Positions 54,299 through 63,487 of a stretch of 64,000 nt of DNA are shown here, piece after piece. How positions within the stretch are numbered: the stretch's first letter is position 1; each line of letters opens with the position of its first letter. The position numbers and the translations under genes were made by a program. The notes under the pieces are model-generated. The model saw only the letters and a list, made by a program, of their open reading frames with translations. It searched no databases and was not told the DNA's origin. Source of the DNA: Lysinibacillus fusiformis (GTDB taxonomy: Bacteria; Bacillota; Bacilli; Bacillales_A; Planococcaceae); contig NZ_PYWL01000005.1 in the NCBI RefSeq assembly GCF_003049525.1, positions 1-64,000 on the forward strand, written 5' to 3'.

Positions 54299-55165
54299 TT
54301 AAAATACCTGTTTCTCTCTAGCAGCATCCAGGAATAATATATTACTATCTACTTGCTCATAGGATTTTTGATATTTTTCATACTGCCGCTTATCTTGGCT
54401 AATCATTTCCTCCAATAAAGCATGTAAGAAAGAAAATAAAACGGGCACTATATCTAGCGAGGAATACTTGTTTGTTCCAAGCGCAAACAAAATATTAGCA
54501 TATTCACGAACGGGTGAAAATGCAGTTCCAGTAATAGCAATAATTTTTACTTTCTTCATCCTTGCAATTTCAACAATCGTTTGAATATCCTTTAACTGTT
54601 TATCAAATGATAAAACAATTAATGTTGTACGCTCTCCCATGCTATTAATTTGATTCATTATTTCATCGGAATCTATACGAAGCTGCTTAATATTAGAACG
54701 TAGTGTTTTTAATGTGTTGGATAACCAATTTGCTACAGATGCTGCCTGACGAGTACCTAGAATATAGATATTATCTGCTTCATGCATCCATTTTGAACCT
54801 TTTTGAATCTGTTGATCGCTAATTAATTGAATTGTTTCCTGAATGTTTTGGCTATCTTGCTGCATTACCTTGCCAAAACGAGAATTAGTTTGCTTTTTAC
54901 CCGTATAGGTAGATTGTAGATTTGTTCCTACATCTTGGGACATGACATAGCCTCTTATTTCTTCTTGCAGTTCCACATATCCCGATAAATCCATGGCATA
55001 GCAAAAGCGAATAACCGTTGATTCACTTACATTAGCCAGTCTGCCTACTTCTGCTGCTCCATTAGCAATCACTGTATTGGGATTATCCATTACAAATTGT
55101 GCTACTTTACGCTGCCCCTTTGACAGTCTTACAAACCTTTTCTTTATATCCTCATGAATGCACAT
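54299..55165 (-). CDS. RpiR-family transcriptional regulator (HTH + SIS)
   Basis: A 288-aa protein. N-terminal HTH_6 (KGQRKVAQFVMDNP and VSESTVIRFCYAM, residues 16-55) and C-terminal SIS sugar-phosphate-binding domain (NIYILGTRQAASVANWLSNTL; ERTTLIVLSFDKQLKDI) are typical of RpiR/MurR regulators. The effector is unknown. ATG at 55165 with AAAGG upstream; a longer frame lacks a ribosome site. It sits next to the NiaP-like transporter gene on the same strand, upstream of which control could act. Confidence 0.85.
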   Translation of the reverse strand: MCIHEDIKKRFVRLSKGQRKVAQFVMDNPNTVIANGAAEVGRLANVSESTVIRFCYAMDLSGYVELQEEIRGYVMSQDVGTNLQSTYTGKKQTNSRFGKVMQQDSQNIQETIQLISDQQIQKGSKWMHEADNIYILGTRQAASVANWLSNTLKTLRSNIKQLRIDSDEIMNQINSMGERTTLIVLSFDKQLKDIQTIVEIARMKKVKIIAITGTAFSPVREYANILFALGTNKYSSLDIVPVLFSFLHALLEEMISQDKRQYEKYQKSYEQVDSNILFLDAAREKQVF

Positions 55166-55473
55166 TCCTAACAACCTTTCTTTCAATGACCTTATCACGA
55201 ATGGGAGATTGTTTCCTACTTACTCAAAATTCGATTAAAAATACAGTATCATGATTGCAATTTGAATACAATGACTTTTCTGAAAAATCTTCAGCGCATT
55301 AACCTGCTAATATGTCGACTTTTTGTACTTTTCTATGTTGATTTGTTATTTTACCAAATTTATTGGTACCGATGAATAAAATTCAATAATTCCTAATTTT
55401 TATGTAATACACTAGCGAATAAAGACAAAAATGTCCTGGATTGATTACTCTTATCCAGGACATTGTTTAGTTA
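55166..55473. other. Intergenic region between the RpiR regulator and MFS gene
   Basis: About 308 bp with the MFS terminator at its right end. The rest is AT-rich and must carry the regulator's promoter. No further feature seen. Confidence 0.4.
55430..55466 (-). terminator. Terminator of the NiaP-like transporter
   Basis: Perfect 10-bp stem TGTCCTGGAT / ATCCAGGACA with TTTTTGTC following on the minus strand. Confidence 0.8.
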
Positions 55474-56703
55474 TTATTCTAATTCTAGCTGCTTGGTTTC
55501 CTTCCCAAGGAAAATGACACCAATAACACCTATAATAATGGCTCCACAGAAAATGGCAAAAATGAAGCCTATATCATAACCAGCTGTTAATAAAGAACCA
55601 ACTAGTAGCGGTCCGAAAATACCACCAATTCGTCCAGCAGCTGCTGCCATCCCTGCACCAGTACCACGAATAATGGAAGGGTATTGCTCAGGTGTATAAG
55701 CATATAGGGCCCCCCATGCTCCTAAGTTAAAGAAAGATAAAAACATGCCTGACAATAACAGTACTACAAGTGTTTCAGCATTCCCAAAAATGAAAGCACT
55801 CACTGCAGTACCAATTAGATAGGAAACAAGCACAAATTTCCGTCCAAACTTTTCAATAAACCAGGCTGCAGTAAAATAACCTGGCAATTGAGCTAATGTC
55901 ATAATGAGAACATACTTAAAGCTCGTAATCATATCAAAGCCCTTACCAACCATGACACTTGGAAGCCATAAGAACATACCGTAATACGAAAATACAACTG
56001 TAAACCAAAGCACCCAAAGCATCAATGTGGAACGTGCATATTTTTTTGACCATACTTCTTTTATATTTTGAAGGATACTACGTGATTTGGCCTCTTGCTT
56101 CACCGTAAACTGTGGTGAATCTGGGAGATGCCATCTAAGATAAATAGCATAAAATGCAGGGAGTGCTGTTAAGATGAGCGCTACTCGCCATCCCCACGTT
56201 GGAATAACGAAATAGGATATCAATGCGGCAATTAGCCATCCAGCTGCCCAAAAGCTTTCCAGTAAAACAACTACGCGTCCTCTTTCTTTTGCTGCTACGC
56301 TTTCAGATACTAACGTTGATGCTACAGGTAGTTCACCGCCCAGACCCATTCCTACTAAAAAACGTAGCATTAAAAATGCCGTTAATGTAGTCGTAAAAGC
56401 GGATAGACCACTTGCAAGGGAAAATAGGACAAGTGTCCACATAAAAATTTGTTTTCTCCCTATTTTATCGGCAAAAACACCGAATACAAGGGCTCCAACA
56501 GCCATTCCAATTGAGTTAATACTACCAATCCAGCCAGCTTGACTTGGTGTCAGTCCCCAATCTGCTGCCAATGCTGCAATGACAAACGATAATATTCCAA
56601 CATCCATTGCATCGAAAAGCCATCCAATCCCTGCAACGCCCAATAGTCTATTTCTAGAAATAGTTTGCTGAGATTTATTTGTTCCTACAGTATTTGTCGC
56701 CAT
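55474..56703 (-). CDS. MFS transporter, NiaP/aromatic-acid symporter type
   Basis: A 409-aa 12-helix MFS protein. N-terminal GIGWLFDAMDVGILSFVIAAL and motif A GVFADKIGRKQIF are typical of the sugar-acid/NiaP branch; B. subtilis NiaP (niacin transporter) is a close pattern match. No NiaR-type operator was recognised, so the substrate could also be another aromatic or organic acid. ATG at 56703 has AGGTGG 5 nt upstream. Confidence 0.82.
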   Translation of the reverse strand: MATNTVGTNKSQQTISRNRLLGVAGIGWLFDAMDVGILSFVIAALAADWGLTPSQAGWIGSINSIGMAVGALVFGVFADKIGRKQIFMWTLVLFSLASGLSAFTTTLTAFLMLRFLVGMGLGGELPVASTLVSESVAAKERGRVVVLLESFWAAGWLIAALISYFVIPTWGWRVALILTALPAFYAIYLRWHLPDSPQFTVKQEAKSRSILQNIKEVWSKKYARSTLMLWVLWFTVVFSYYGMFLWLPSVMVGKGFDMITSFKYVLIMTLAQLPGYFTAAWFIEKFGRKFVLVSYLIGTAVSAFIFGNAETLVVLLLSGMFLSFFNLGAWGALYAYTPEQYPSIIRGTGAGMAAAAGRIGGIFGPLLVGSLLTAGYDIGFIFAIFCGAIIIGVIGVIFLGKETKQLELE

Positions 56704-56821
56704 TTCAACCACCTATCTTTACACTTGACTTTACATTACAAGATTACTATACAGTTGTTTCAAGAAAGTGACAAGCAAAATTCTAATTACCGAATTGTTT
56801 CGACAATTTATGAAATGCTAT

Positions 56822-56850
56822 TGAAATAATAGTGTGATTTGCGTTAAAAT
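56822..56850 (+). promoter_or_regulatory. Candidate promoter of thrC-thrB
   Basis: TTGAAA (56822-56827) and TTAAAA (56845-56850) with a 17-bp spacer, 58 bp before thrC. The -10 match is only moderate. No T-box or attenuator is visible upstream. Confidence 0.4.
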
Positions 56851-56907
56851 GTCTTTTATACAAATACAACTGTTCTTTCTATAAGAACAAAAGGAGATCG
56901 TATCTTT

Positions 56908-57960
56908 ATGTGGAAAGGCCTTATTGAAGAATATAAACAATTTTTACCTGTAACAGAAAATACACCCGCATTAACTTTAAACGAAGGCAATACGCCTCTT
57001 ATACATTTAGTGAATTTATCTAAGAAATTAGGCATTGAGCTTTACGGTAAAATTGAGGGTGCAAACCCAACTGGCTCATTTAAAGACCGTGGTATGGTGT
57101 TTGCAGTAGCTAAAGCTATTGAAGATGGTAGTAAGTGTGTGATTTGTGCCTCTACAGGAAATACATCCGCTGCTGCAGCTGCTTATGCTACAAGAGCTGG
57201 TATTCAATCCATCGTTGTAATTCCTAAAGGAAAAGTTGCCCTTGGTAAGCTTGCACAAGCAACTATGTATGGTGCAAAAATCATTGAGATTGATGGTAAT
57301 TTTGATGATGCTTTAAGTATTGTTCGCCAAGTAAGTGAAACAACTCCTGTCGCACTTGTAAACTCCGTTAATCCATACCGCATTGAAGGTCAAAAAACTG
57401 CATCATTTGAAATTGTAGATGCCTTAGGCTCAGCTCCTGATTATCTATGCATCCCGGTTGGTAATGCAGGGAATATTACTGCTTACTGGAAAGGCTTTAA
57501 AGAATATCATGCTTCTAAAGATTCTGGTCTACCAAAGATGTATGGCTTTGAAGCAGAAGGTGCAGCAGCAATCGTTAAAGGAGAGCCTATTACAAATCCG
57601 GAGACAGTTGCCACTGCTATTCGAATTGGTAACCCAGCTAGCTGGAAATTGGCAGAAGCAGCTCGAGATGAATCTGGAGGTATTATTGATTCCGTAACAG
57701 ATCAAGAAATTATTGCTGCTTATCAATTAATCGCCAATACAGAAGGTATTTTCGTTGAACCCGGCTCTGCCGCATCATTAGCAGGTGTTATTAAATCAGT
57801 GGAGAACGGAAAAATTCCAAAGGGTTCAAAAGTAGTTACAATCTTCACAGGTAATGGACTAAAAGATCCCGATACAGCTATGGATGTATCCACAGTCGAA
57901 GTAATATCCCTTAAAAATGACGAGAATGAAATTCGAGAATATATCGAGGGAGTACTATGA
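56908..57960 (+). CDS. thrC: Threonine synthase
   Basis: A 350-aa PLP enzyme (short, Bacillus type). The PLP lysine is in GSFKDRGM near residue 59, and [14 protein letters not shown] and [10 protein letters not shown] bind the cofactor phosphate. It converts O-phosphohomoserine to threonine. AAAGGAG precedes the ATG. Its stop overlaps the thrB start (ATGA), so the two are translationally coupled. hom, which precedes them in B. subtilis, is not here. Confidence 0.95.
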   Translation: MWKGLIEEYKQFLPVTENTPALTLNEGNTPLIHLVNLSKKLGIELYGKIEGANPTGSFKDRGMVFAVAKAIEDGSKCVICASTGNTSAAAAAYATRAGIQSIVVIPKGKVALGKLAQATMYGAKIIEIDGNFDDALSIVRQVSETTPVALVNSVNPYRIEGQKTASFEIVDALGSAPDYLCIPVGNAGNITAYWKGFKEYHASKDSGLPKMYGFEAEGAAAIVKGEPITNPETVATAIRIGNPASWKLAEAARDESGGIIDSVTDQEIIAAYQLIANTEGIFVEPGSAASLAGVIKSVENGKIPKGSKVVTIFTGNGLKDPDTAMDVSTVEVISLKNDENEIREYIEGVL

Positions 57961-58871
57961 GTAAAGCATGGCAAATCTCAGTTCCAGGAAGTACAGCCAA
58001 TCTAGGGCCTGGCTTTGATTCCATAGGACTCGGCTTGTCTCTATACTTACAATTAACAGTTACTTTACAAGATACATGGGATATTATCCATCTTGATGAT
58101 AACGGTCCTAAAAAGTTTGAGCTTGACGAACATTTACTATACGTCATTGCAAAAAAAGTTGCTGATCAATATGGTCAACAATTACCTGCATGCCGTGTCG
58201 AGATGGCTAGCGAGCTACCATTAGCACGTGGGCTTGGAAGCAGTGCTGCTGTGATAGTTGCAGGTATTGAACTAGCCAATCAAGTATGTGGGCTTAACTT
58301 AACAATACAAGATAAACTTAACTTATCATCCCAAATTGAGGGACACCCAGATAACGCAACCGCTTCTGTTTTAGGAGGCTTAACCATTTCTTCTATGGAT
58401 GAAAAAGGTAATGTTGATACTTTTCATATCAATGAAATTGATGCTTCCTTTGTGGTATATGTACCAAATGTCGAATTAAAAACGAGCGAGTCTCGATCTG
58501 TATTGCCAGACCAATTTGACAGAGCCTATGCAGTTCATGCTTCGGCAAATGCTAATATGTTAGCAGCTTCACTAATGGCACGTGATTTCCAGCGTGCTGG
58601 GCGTTATATGGAAAACGATCTATTCCATGAACCGTTTCGTGCAAAGCTAATACCCGAGTATACAGAAATTCGTACAGCAGCAAAGATGAATGGTGCGTAT
58701 GGTACAGCTTTAAGTGGAGCTGGCCCTACATTGATTTCTATCATTCCTTCTACCATTGCATATGACTTTGTTCAAACTATGAAAAATCAATTTCCTGAAC
58801 ATCAAGTGATTTTAACAAAAGCTGATGAACAAGGTATACAAGTACGTGAATATATAAAACGTCTACTATAA
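57957..58871 (+). CDS. thrB: Homoserine kinase
   Basis: A 304-aa GHMP kinase. Motif 1 [19 protein letters not shown] (residues 9-27), motif 2 [17 protein letters not shown] near 85-100 and motif 3 [13 protein letters not shown] near 245. It phosphorylates homoserine to feed ThrC. Overlaps thrC by 4 nt and ends at a terminator. Confidence 0.95.
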   Translation: MSKAWQISVPGSTANLGPGFDSIGLGLSLYLQLTVTLQDTWDIIHLDDNGPKKFELDEHLLYVIAKKVADQYGQQLPACRVEMASELPLARGLGSSAAVIVAGIELANQVCGLNLTIQDKLNLSSQIEGHPDNATASVLGGLTISSMDEKGNVDTFHINEIDASFVVYVPNVELKTSESRSVLPDQFDRAYAVHASANANMLAASLMARDFQRAGRYMENDLFHEPFRAKLIPEYTEIRTAAKMNGAYGTALSGAGPTLISIIPSTIAYDFVQTMKNQFPEHQVILTKADEQGIQVREYIKRLL

Positions 58872-58887
58872 TAGTAGGCGTTTTTTC
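58857..58887 (+). terminator. Terminator of thrC-thrB
   Basis: Stem AAACGTCTACT / AGTAGGCGTTT (one G-U pair) with TTTTTT, overlapping the thrB stop codon. Confidence 0.85.
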
Positions 58888-58992
58888 TTGAAAGCAAGTG
58901 TGGATAAAACTAATATTATAGAAGTATAGGATTTACCTTGAAACACCTATTATTTACAACTAGGATGTGCGCTTTTCTAAGGAGGAACTATC

Positions 58993-59679
58993 TTGAAGCC
59001 AATTATATTCTGTGATTTCGATGGCACAATAACAGAAACTGATAATATCTTTTCTCTGATGACGGAATTTGTTCCACAAGAATCTGAGAAAATTGCAAAA
59101 GCTATGATGGAGCAAACCATTTCGTTTAAAGATGGGCTCTCTGCCATGTTTCATTTACTTTCTACTCAACAGAAAGATGAAGTCATTCAATATCTTATGG
59201 ATACAGCTATCATTCGTGATGGCTTTGGAGATTTTGTTCGATATGCTCAAGATCATGGCATACCATTTTACATTGTAAGTGGAGGGGTCGATTTTTTTAT
59301 TGAGCCTTTAGTAGAAAAATACGGTCCTTTCTCAGGTATTTACTGCAATACAGCTGACTTTTCTGGTGAGCAAATTAAACTGATTTATTCAAATAGCTGT
59401 GATGAGGAATGCGCAAAATATAGCATACAAGGGTGTGGTTGCTGCAAACCTAGCGTTATGCGGAAAGTGGCAAAAGAAGATCATTTTAAAATCGTTATCG
59501 GTGATTCTCTTTCAGATTTTGAAGCTGCTAAACAAGCTGATATTGTTCTGGCTAGAGATCATCTCATTCAACGCTGTGAAGAGCTTCAAGTTCCATATAA
59601 ACCATTTATCACATTCCACGACTGTTTAAAAATTGTACAAGAACTTATAGAAACCAAACATACTATACCAGCAACTTAA
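58993..59679 (+). CDS. mtnX: 2-hydroxy-3-keto-5-methylthiopentenyl-1-phosphate phosphatase
   Basis: A 228-aa HAD phosphatase like B. subtilis MtnX of the methionine salvage pathway. Motif I FCDFDGTITETD (residues 6-17) has the nucleophile Asp, motif II is IVSGGVD, motif III Lys and motif IV GDSLSDFEAA follow. A Cys-rich loop (CDEEC, CGCCK) near 136-155 is as in MtnX. TTG start preceded by GGAGGAAC. No other mtn genes are in the window, so the gene is isolated. Confidence 0.85.
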   Translation: MKPIIFCDFDGTITETDNIFSLMTEFVPQESEKIAKAMMEQTISFKDGLSAMFHLLSTQQKDEVIQYLMDTAIIRDGFGDFVRYAQDHGIPFYIVSGGVDFFIEPLVEKYGPFSGIYCNTADFSGEQIKLIYSNSCDEECAKYSIQGCGCCKPSVMRKVAKEDHFKIVIGDSLSDFEAAKQADIVLARDHLIQRCEELQVPYKPFITFHDCLKIVQELIETKHTIPAT

Positions 59680-59690
59680 TGCACGACTAT

Positions 59691-59729
59691 AAAAAAAAGG
59701 GAACCACATGAATGGCTCCCTTTTTTATA
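59691..59729. terminator. Convergent terminator between mtnX and zupT
   Basis: Stem AAGGGAACCA / TGGCTCCCTT (one mismatch) with flanking A and T runs on both sides. Confidence 0.85.
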
Positions 59730-59732
59730 GAC

Positions 59733-60542
59733 TTATACTAATAACACGAGGCTGATGGCCATGACAGCCATTCCAGCTACCAAACCATACATAGATAAAT
59801 GAGTTTCATCATACCTCTGCGCTGCTGGTAATAATTCATCCAATGAAATAAAGACCATTATGCCTGCCACTCCAGCAAAAATGATGCCAAACATAACGTC
59901 TGTTAAAAATGGCATAAGGAGCAAAAATGCTACTATTGCACCGACGGGCTCTGCTAACCCCGATAAAAATGATAATTTAAAAGCCTTTCGACGATTACCC
60001 GTGGCAAAGAAAATCGGGACAGATACTGCTATCCCCTCTGGAATATTGTGAATCGCTACTGCTATGGCAATGGCAATTCCTACATTTGGGTCATTAATAG
60101 CTGACATAAATGTAGCTATCCCCTCTGGAAAGTTATGAATTCCAATAGCTAGAGCTGTAAAAATACCCATCTTCATCAAATGATCTTCATTGACCTGTGG
60201 CTTTATTGCATTCACATCTTCTACTAGCTTTACTTCATGAGGATTTGTTGATTTTGGAATGAATTTATCGATTAAAGCAATGAATAACATGCCACCGAAG
60301 AATCCGGCGATTGTCATCCAATAACCATTTGTAGTACCTAATGCATTCGTTAAAGCATCTTTAGCCTTAACAAAAATCTCAACAAGTGAGACATAAATCA
60401 TAACGCCTGCAGAAAAACCCAATGCTAGCGATAAAAATTTTGTATTTGTTCGTGATGTAAAAAACGCTATTAAACTACCTACCCCAGTTGCGAGCCCTGC
60501 AAATAGAGTCAGTCCAAATGCTAGTAAAACGTTTCCGTCCAT
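59733..60542 (-). CDS. zupT: ZIP-family zinc/divalent metal transporter
   Basis: A 269-aa ZIP protein of eight helices. The metal-binding helices carry HNFPEGIATFMSA and HNIPEGIAVSVPIF. The length and pattern match ZupT, which takes up zinc and other divalent metals. AAGGGT precedes the ATG. The strand is opposite to mtnX. No Zur box seen. Confidence 0.92.
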   Translation of the reverse strand: MDGNVLLAFGLTLFAGLATGVGSLIAFFTSRTNTKFLSLALGFSAGVMIYVSLVEIFVKAKDALTNALGTTNGYWMTIAGFFGGMLFIALIDKFIPKSTNPHEVKLVEDVNAIKPQVNEDHLMKMGIFTALAIGIHNFPEGIATFMSAINDPNVGIAIAIAVAIHNIPEGIAVSVPIFFATGNRRKAFKLSFLSGLAEPVGAIVAFLLLMPFLTDVMFGIIFAGVAGIMVFISLDELLPAAQRYDETHLSMYGLVAGMAVMAISLVLLV

Positions 60543-60659
60543 ACCCTTCTTCCTTTTCCCTTTTTTTTATTGTACTCATCTTAACGCAGAAGTTTCCTAA
60601 GAGCAATTCTTTTTTACAAGGTAAATATCGCCCTTGTCCTTCCTTTATCCTTTTGCACA

Positions 60660-60699
60660 GAAAAAAGCAGTATCAAATCCTATGAATTTGATACTGCTC
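60660..60699 (-). terminator. Terminator of the PAP2 gene
   Basis: Perfect 13-bp stem AGCAGTATCAAAT / ATTTGATACTGCT with six T on the minus strand. Confidence 0.9.
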
Positions 60700-60706
60700 T
60701 CACAAC

Positions 60707-61315
60707 CTATTTATGATTCGATTGGAATGTTTTTTTGCGACGTTCATACCAGATGACACAAATGATAAACCAAGTATAGCCCATACTCCAGCCTGCAAGT
60801 ACATCCGTAGCAAAGTGTCTAGCACCAGCTATACGAGCTAATCCTATAAGCACCATTAGGATTGTAGCCCCAACCCACAATAGGATTTTACGACTTTTAC
60901 TGTTATTTTCAGCTAATATATAAGCAGTTGCAAATAAATACAGAATACCCGTCATAGCATGGCCAGATGGAAAACTATACGATGTTAATTGATCTTCAAT
61001 TTCAGGTCGTGCTCGTTGGATCCACTTTTTTAATACTTGATTTAACACATTCCCTGCTGCAAATGTTAAAACAACAAATAGCATGCCTCGATAATTTTTT
61101 GTCTTCCACGCTAAATACACAATCAAAAGTACCGCTACAATGACAACAAATATCGGTTCTCCTATATAATGAAAGACTTCAATAAATTGATTGCCAAAAA
61201 AGACATCTGCCATTTTCACATCAAATTTATTCATCCAATCACTTTGAAAAGTAAATTTTAAAAAAATAAAAATAATTAGTGTGATAATTGCCAAAGGATA
61301 GGCCCATTTTTTCAT
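60707..61315 (-). CDS. PAP2-family membrane phosphatase
   Basis: A 202-aa six-helix protein with the three PAP2 motifs: KKWIQRARP, SFPSGHAMTG and GLARIAGARHFATDVLAG. It may dephosphorylate undecaprenyl pyrophosphate or phosphatidic acid/PG phosphate; the substrate cannot be told. GAGGTG precedes the ATG. Confidence 0.9.
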   Translation of the reverse strand: MKKWAYPLAIITLIIFIFLKFTFQSDWMNKFDVKMADVFFGNQFIEVFHYIGEPIFVVIVAVLLIVYLAWKTKNYRGMLFVVLTFAAGNVLNQVLKKWIQRARPEIEDQLTSYSFPSGHAMTGILYLFATAYILAENNSKSRKILLWVGATILMVLIGLARIAGARHFATDVLAGWSMGYTWFIICVIWYERRKKTFQSNHK

Positions 61316-61398
61316 ACGTTCACCTCAAAAACATACTGCTATGATCTTCATATCATAACATAATTATGTCCGAACTAGAGGGAGAGAAGCATTAATTT

Positions 61399-61527
61399 TT
61401 ATAAATACAGTTTACATTCTTCAGTGACAATCATGGCCTGTTCATTAGGCTTGTTAAAATAATTAGAGACGACCAATGCAACAATGAATAAAATGGCCAC
61501 GATAGGTAGAATTTTTCTAAATATCAT
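61399..61527 (-). CDS. Small membrane peptide, 42 aa
   Basis: A 42-codon frame plus stop. GAGGTG lies 5 nt before the ATG at 61527. An N-terminal hydrophobic helix (IFRKILPIVAILFIVALVV) is followed by a polar tail ending in TEECKLYL with one cysteine. It lies 26 bp after the stop of the 299-aa gene on the same strand and 84 bp before the PAP2 gene, so the three may be one operon. I do not recognise it. Confidence 0.6.
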   Translation of the reverse strand: MIFRKILPIVAILFIVALVVSNYFNKPNEQAMIVTEECKLYL

Positions 61528-61553
61528 CAACACACCTCTGTTCCACATCTATA

Positions 61554-62453
61554 TTATTTGATGAGTACTGGATCAAACAGCCAATCCTTTGGACCAAAGT
61601 TTCGATCTTTTTCTCCTCTTACTTCACGAGAGATTCCATGTTTTATAATCACTTCTCTAAACCTTTTACTAAATAAAGTTTTTTTATAAAGATATCTTCC
61701 ATCATGACTCCATTCAGCTGAGTAAAAGACATCGCCTTTTAAAGCAGCTAAATCTTCCTGATGATAAATATCTGGCCCCTTAATAACACCATTTAAACCA
61801 CAGCTACATGGAGGTTGTTCAGTTGCAAAGTATAATTTCACTCTATCCTGACTACTAGACGGTAGAATTTGTGTAGGAATAATTTGATAAGCTGGCTGTT
61901 TTCCTTGCTCAGGTCCCTGATGGATTACCTCTAAAAATTCAAAGCCTTCTAGTTTTTCATTTTTCAATAATGCTACCAGTTCCTCTGAAGCTACCCAATA
62001 TCCACTTACATGAACTAAATGACGTCCTTTCATGTGTGAAGTATCAATAACTATAGGAGATAATTGCTCTTTATCCATAAGTCCGCAATTTTTACAATGA
62101 GTACTTAAAGAAAATAAGGTCCCTTTGTCCTCTAGAAACATCTCGGGTGAATTTCCTGTTGAATTTAAAGTAAACAATGGTGCCCATTCATATTCCAAAT
62201 CAGAAAACTCAAAGTAGAAACGCTCTCCTATTGAGACAATGCCAAATTCACGTTCTAATGACTCGTATACGGCAGCTACTTTCTCATATATTACATCTTC
62301 ATTTAATGTAAAAATAGGATTAAATTTTGTTTTTAAATTTCTCTTTCTAATTTCAGGCGCACCAATAGCAATACCATGACGATTATAAACGTTAATCACT
62401 TGATCTTGACTAGATTCATCTATAGAAAACAAATTTTCGAGTTCTACTTTCAC
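61554..62453 (-). CDS. Hypothetical protein with two cysteine motifs
   Basis: A 299-aa protein with no signal peptide or membrane helix. HCKNCG (about residues 118-123) and PPCSCG (about 211-216) look like the two halves of a zinc site. The spacing recalls proteins annotated double-CXXCG, some of which are immunity proteins in myxobacteria; this is a weak resemblance. The fold appears mixed alpha/beta. GTG start with AAAGG upstream. Function unknown. Confidence 0.7.
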   Translation of the reverse strand: MKVELENLFSIDESSQDQVINVYNRHGIAIGAPEIRKRNLKTKFNPIFTLNEDVIYEKVAAVYESLEREFGIVSIGERFYFEFSDLEYEWAPLFTLNSTGNSPEMFLEDKGTLFSLSTHCKNCGLMDKEQLSPIVIDTSHMKGRHLVHVSGYWVASEELVALLKNEKLEGFEFLEVIHQGPEQGKQPAYQIIPTQILPSSSQDRVKLYFATEQPPCSCGLNGVIKGPDIYHQEDLAALKGDVFYSAEWSHDGRYLYKKTLFSKRFREVIIKHGISREVRGEKDRNFGPKDWLFDPVLIK

Positions 62454-62653
62454 AATACACGCCTACCTTTATAAAGTTTTATGGTGAAGTATATTGACTG
62501 CTAGTTACCATTCTATTATCTACCTTTTACATAGATAGTCAGGTTCCTTTATTTTGAAGAAAATCATTTGTATTATTACTCACTATAGCAAATCTACTTA
62601 ACCACGGTAATTTAAGCGTACCAGTACTTATACCGATATTTCAACTTCGGGTT

Positions 62654-62700
62654 TACGCCAATTTTTTGGCGTGATTCATACGAAAATATGGCGTGATTTG
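62654..62700. repeat. Degenerate two-copy tandem repeat with inverted halves
   Basis: Two adjacent units of about 24 bp: TACGCCAATTTTTTGGCGTG followed by ATTCA, then TACGAAAATATGGCGTGATT. In unit 1 the GCCA and TGGC halves form a hairpin; unit 2 keeps TGGCGTGATT but has lost the left half. This looks like a remnant of a short interspersed repeat. Confidence 0.5.
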
Positions 62701-62704
62701 GCGG

Positions 62705-62750
62705 ACATAAAAATACACCGCCACTTTTTTGGCGGTGTATGAAAATTTTA
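62705..62750 (-). terminator. Hairpin terminator of the two-component operon
   Basis: Perfect 10-bp stem ATACACCGCC / GGCGGTGTAT with TATTTTTATG following on the minus strand. It is 117 bp after the regulator stop. Confidence 0.7.
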
Positions 62751-62866
62751 TAGTAAATCAAGCATAATAATAAGGTGCTTTTTTCCATAAAATTATATGA
62801 GAAGAATTTTTGTCATAAAGTACCTTTTGATAGAAAAATACACCAACAGTATAGCATGGAATTTCT

Positions 62867-63487
62867 TTAGAGTAAATTCATTCTTTCAGCAAGATTGACA
62901 GCCTCTGTTCTTGAATCTACATTTAGCAAAGAAAAGAGCTGTGTTAAATATCTCTCAGTAGTTCGCTGAGGAATATTCAACTCAATAGCAATGGCTTTAT
63001 TTGTATGACCTTCTGCAATCAGTCTTAAAATTTTCTTTTCTTTTTCATTTAAATGAATATCTTTAGCACTTTGCAATTTAAATTTATCATCCAGAAAATC
63101 TAAGAAATTTTTCGGTAGAACAAATTCACCATTTGCAATCGCTCTGACTGTCCGTATGATTTGCTCCTTAGAGGCCGTTTTCGCTAAAATGCCTTCTATT
63201 TTTCTCTCTAAAATAAGGGGATAATAATCCGTTATATCGTCTCCTGTATAAAGGATAACGGAAGCATCCGACTGAATAGATTTAATATGACGGGCTAAAT
63301 TAATACCATTTTCCAATGGCATGTTAATATCAATCAGGTAAATAGCATATGGTTTATTTTTTATTCTTTGTATAACACATGTGGCATCACTTTCAGTATC
63401 AATTATAATATCTTCATTTTCGTGAAATAAATTTTTAGTTCCCTCTAAAACTATAGGGTGATCATCCACTATGAGCATGGTAATCAT
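62867..63487 (-). CDS. LuxR-type response regulator, ComA-like
   Basis: A 206-aa response regulator. The receiver has acidic D8 D9, phospho-acceptor D53 (LIDINMP) and Thr/Lys pocket residues (YTGDD, AKTAS). A C-terminal NarL/LuxR helix-turn-helix (LNEKEKKILRLIAEGHTNKAIAIE..SRTEAV) follows. The EGTK and SRTEAV patches recall B. subtilis ComA, the competence and quorum regulator. ATG at 63487 has AAGGGAG 8 nt upstream. It overlaps the kinase gene by 26 nt. Confidence 0.85.
   Translation of the reverse strand: MITMLIVDDHPIVLEGTKNLFHENEDIIIDTESDATCVIQRIKNKPYAIYLIDINMPLENGINLARHIKSIQSDASVILYTGDDITDYYPLILERKIEGILAKTASKEQIIRTVRAIANGEFVLPKNFLDFLDDKFKLQSAKDIHLNEKEKKILRLIAEGHTNKAIAIELNIPQRTTERYLTQLFSLLNVDSRTEAVNLAERMNLL

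Larger units (their letters stand above)
62454..62866. other. Intergenic region with tandem hairpin repeat
   Basis: 413 bp without an accepted gene. It contains a degenerate two-copy hairpin repeat (62654-62700) and a terminator-like hairpin at 62705-62750. A 59-codon minus-strand frame lacks a ribosome site. The stretch nearest the regulator gene is AT-rich. Confidence 0.55.

Noticed and set aside
62691..62800. 59-codon minus-strand frame in the tandem-repeat region
   Set aside because: It reads through hairpins, has no ribosome binding site, and its composition follows the repeat.
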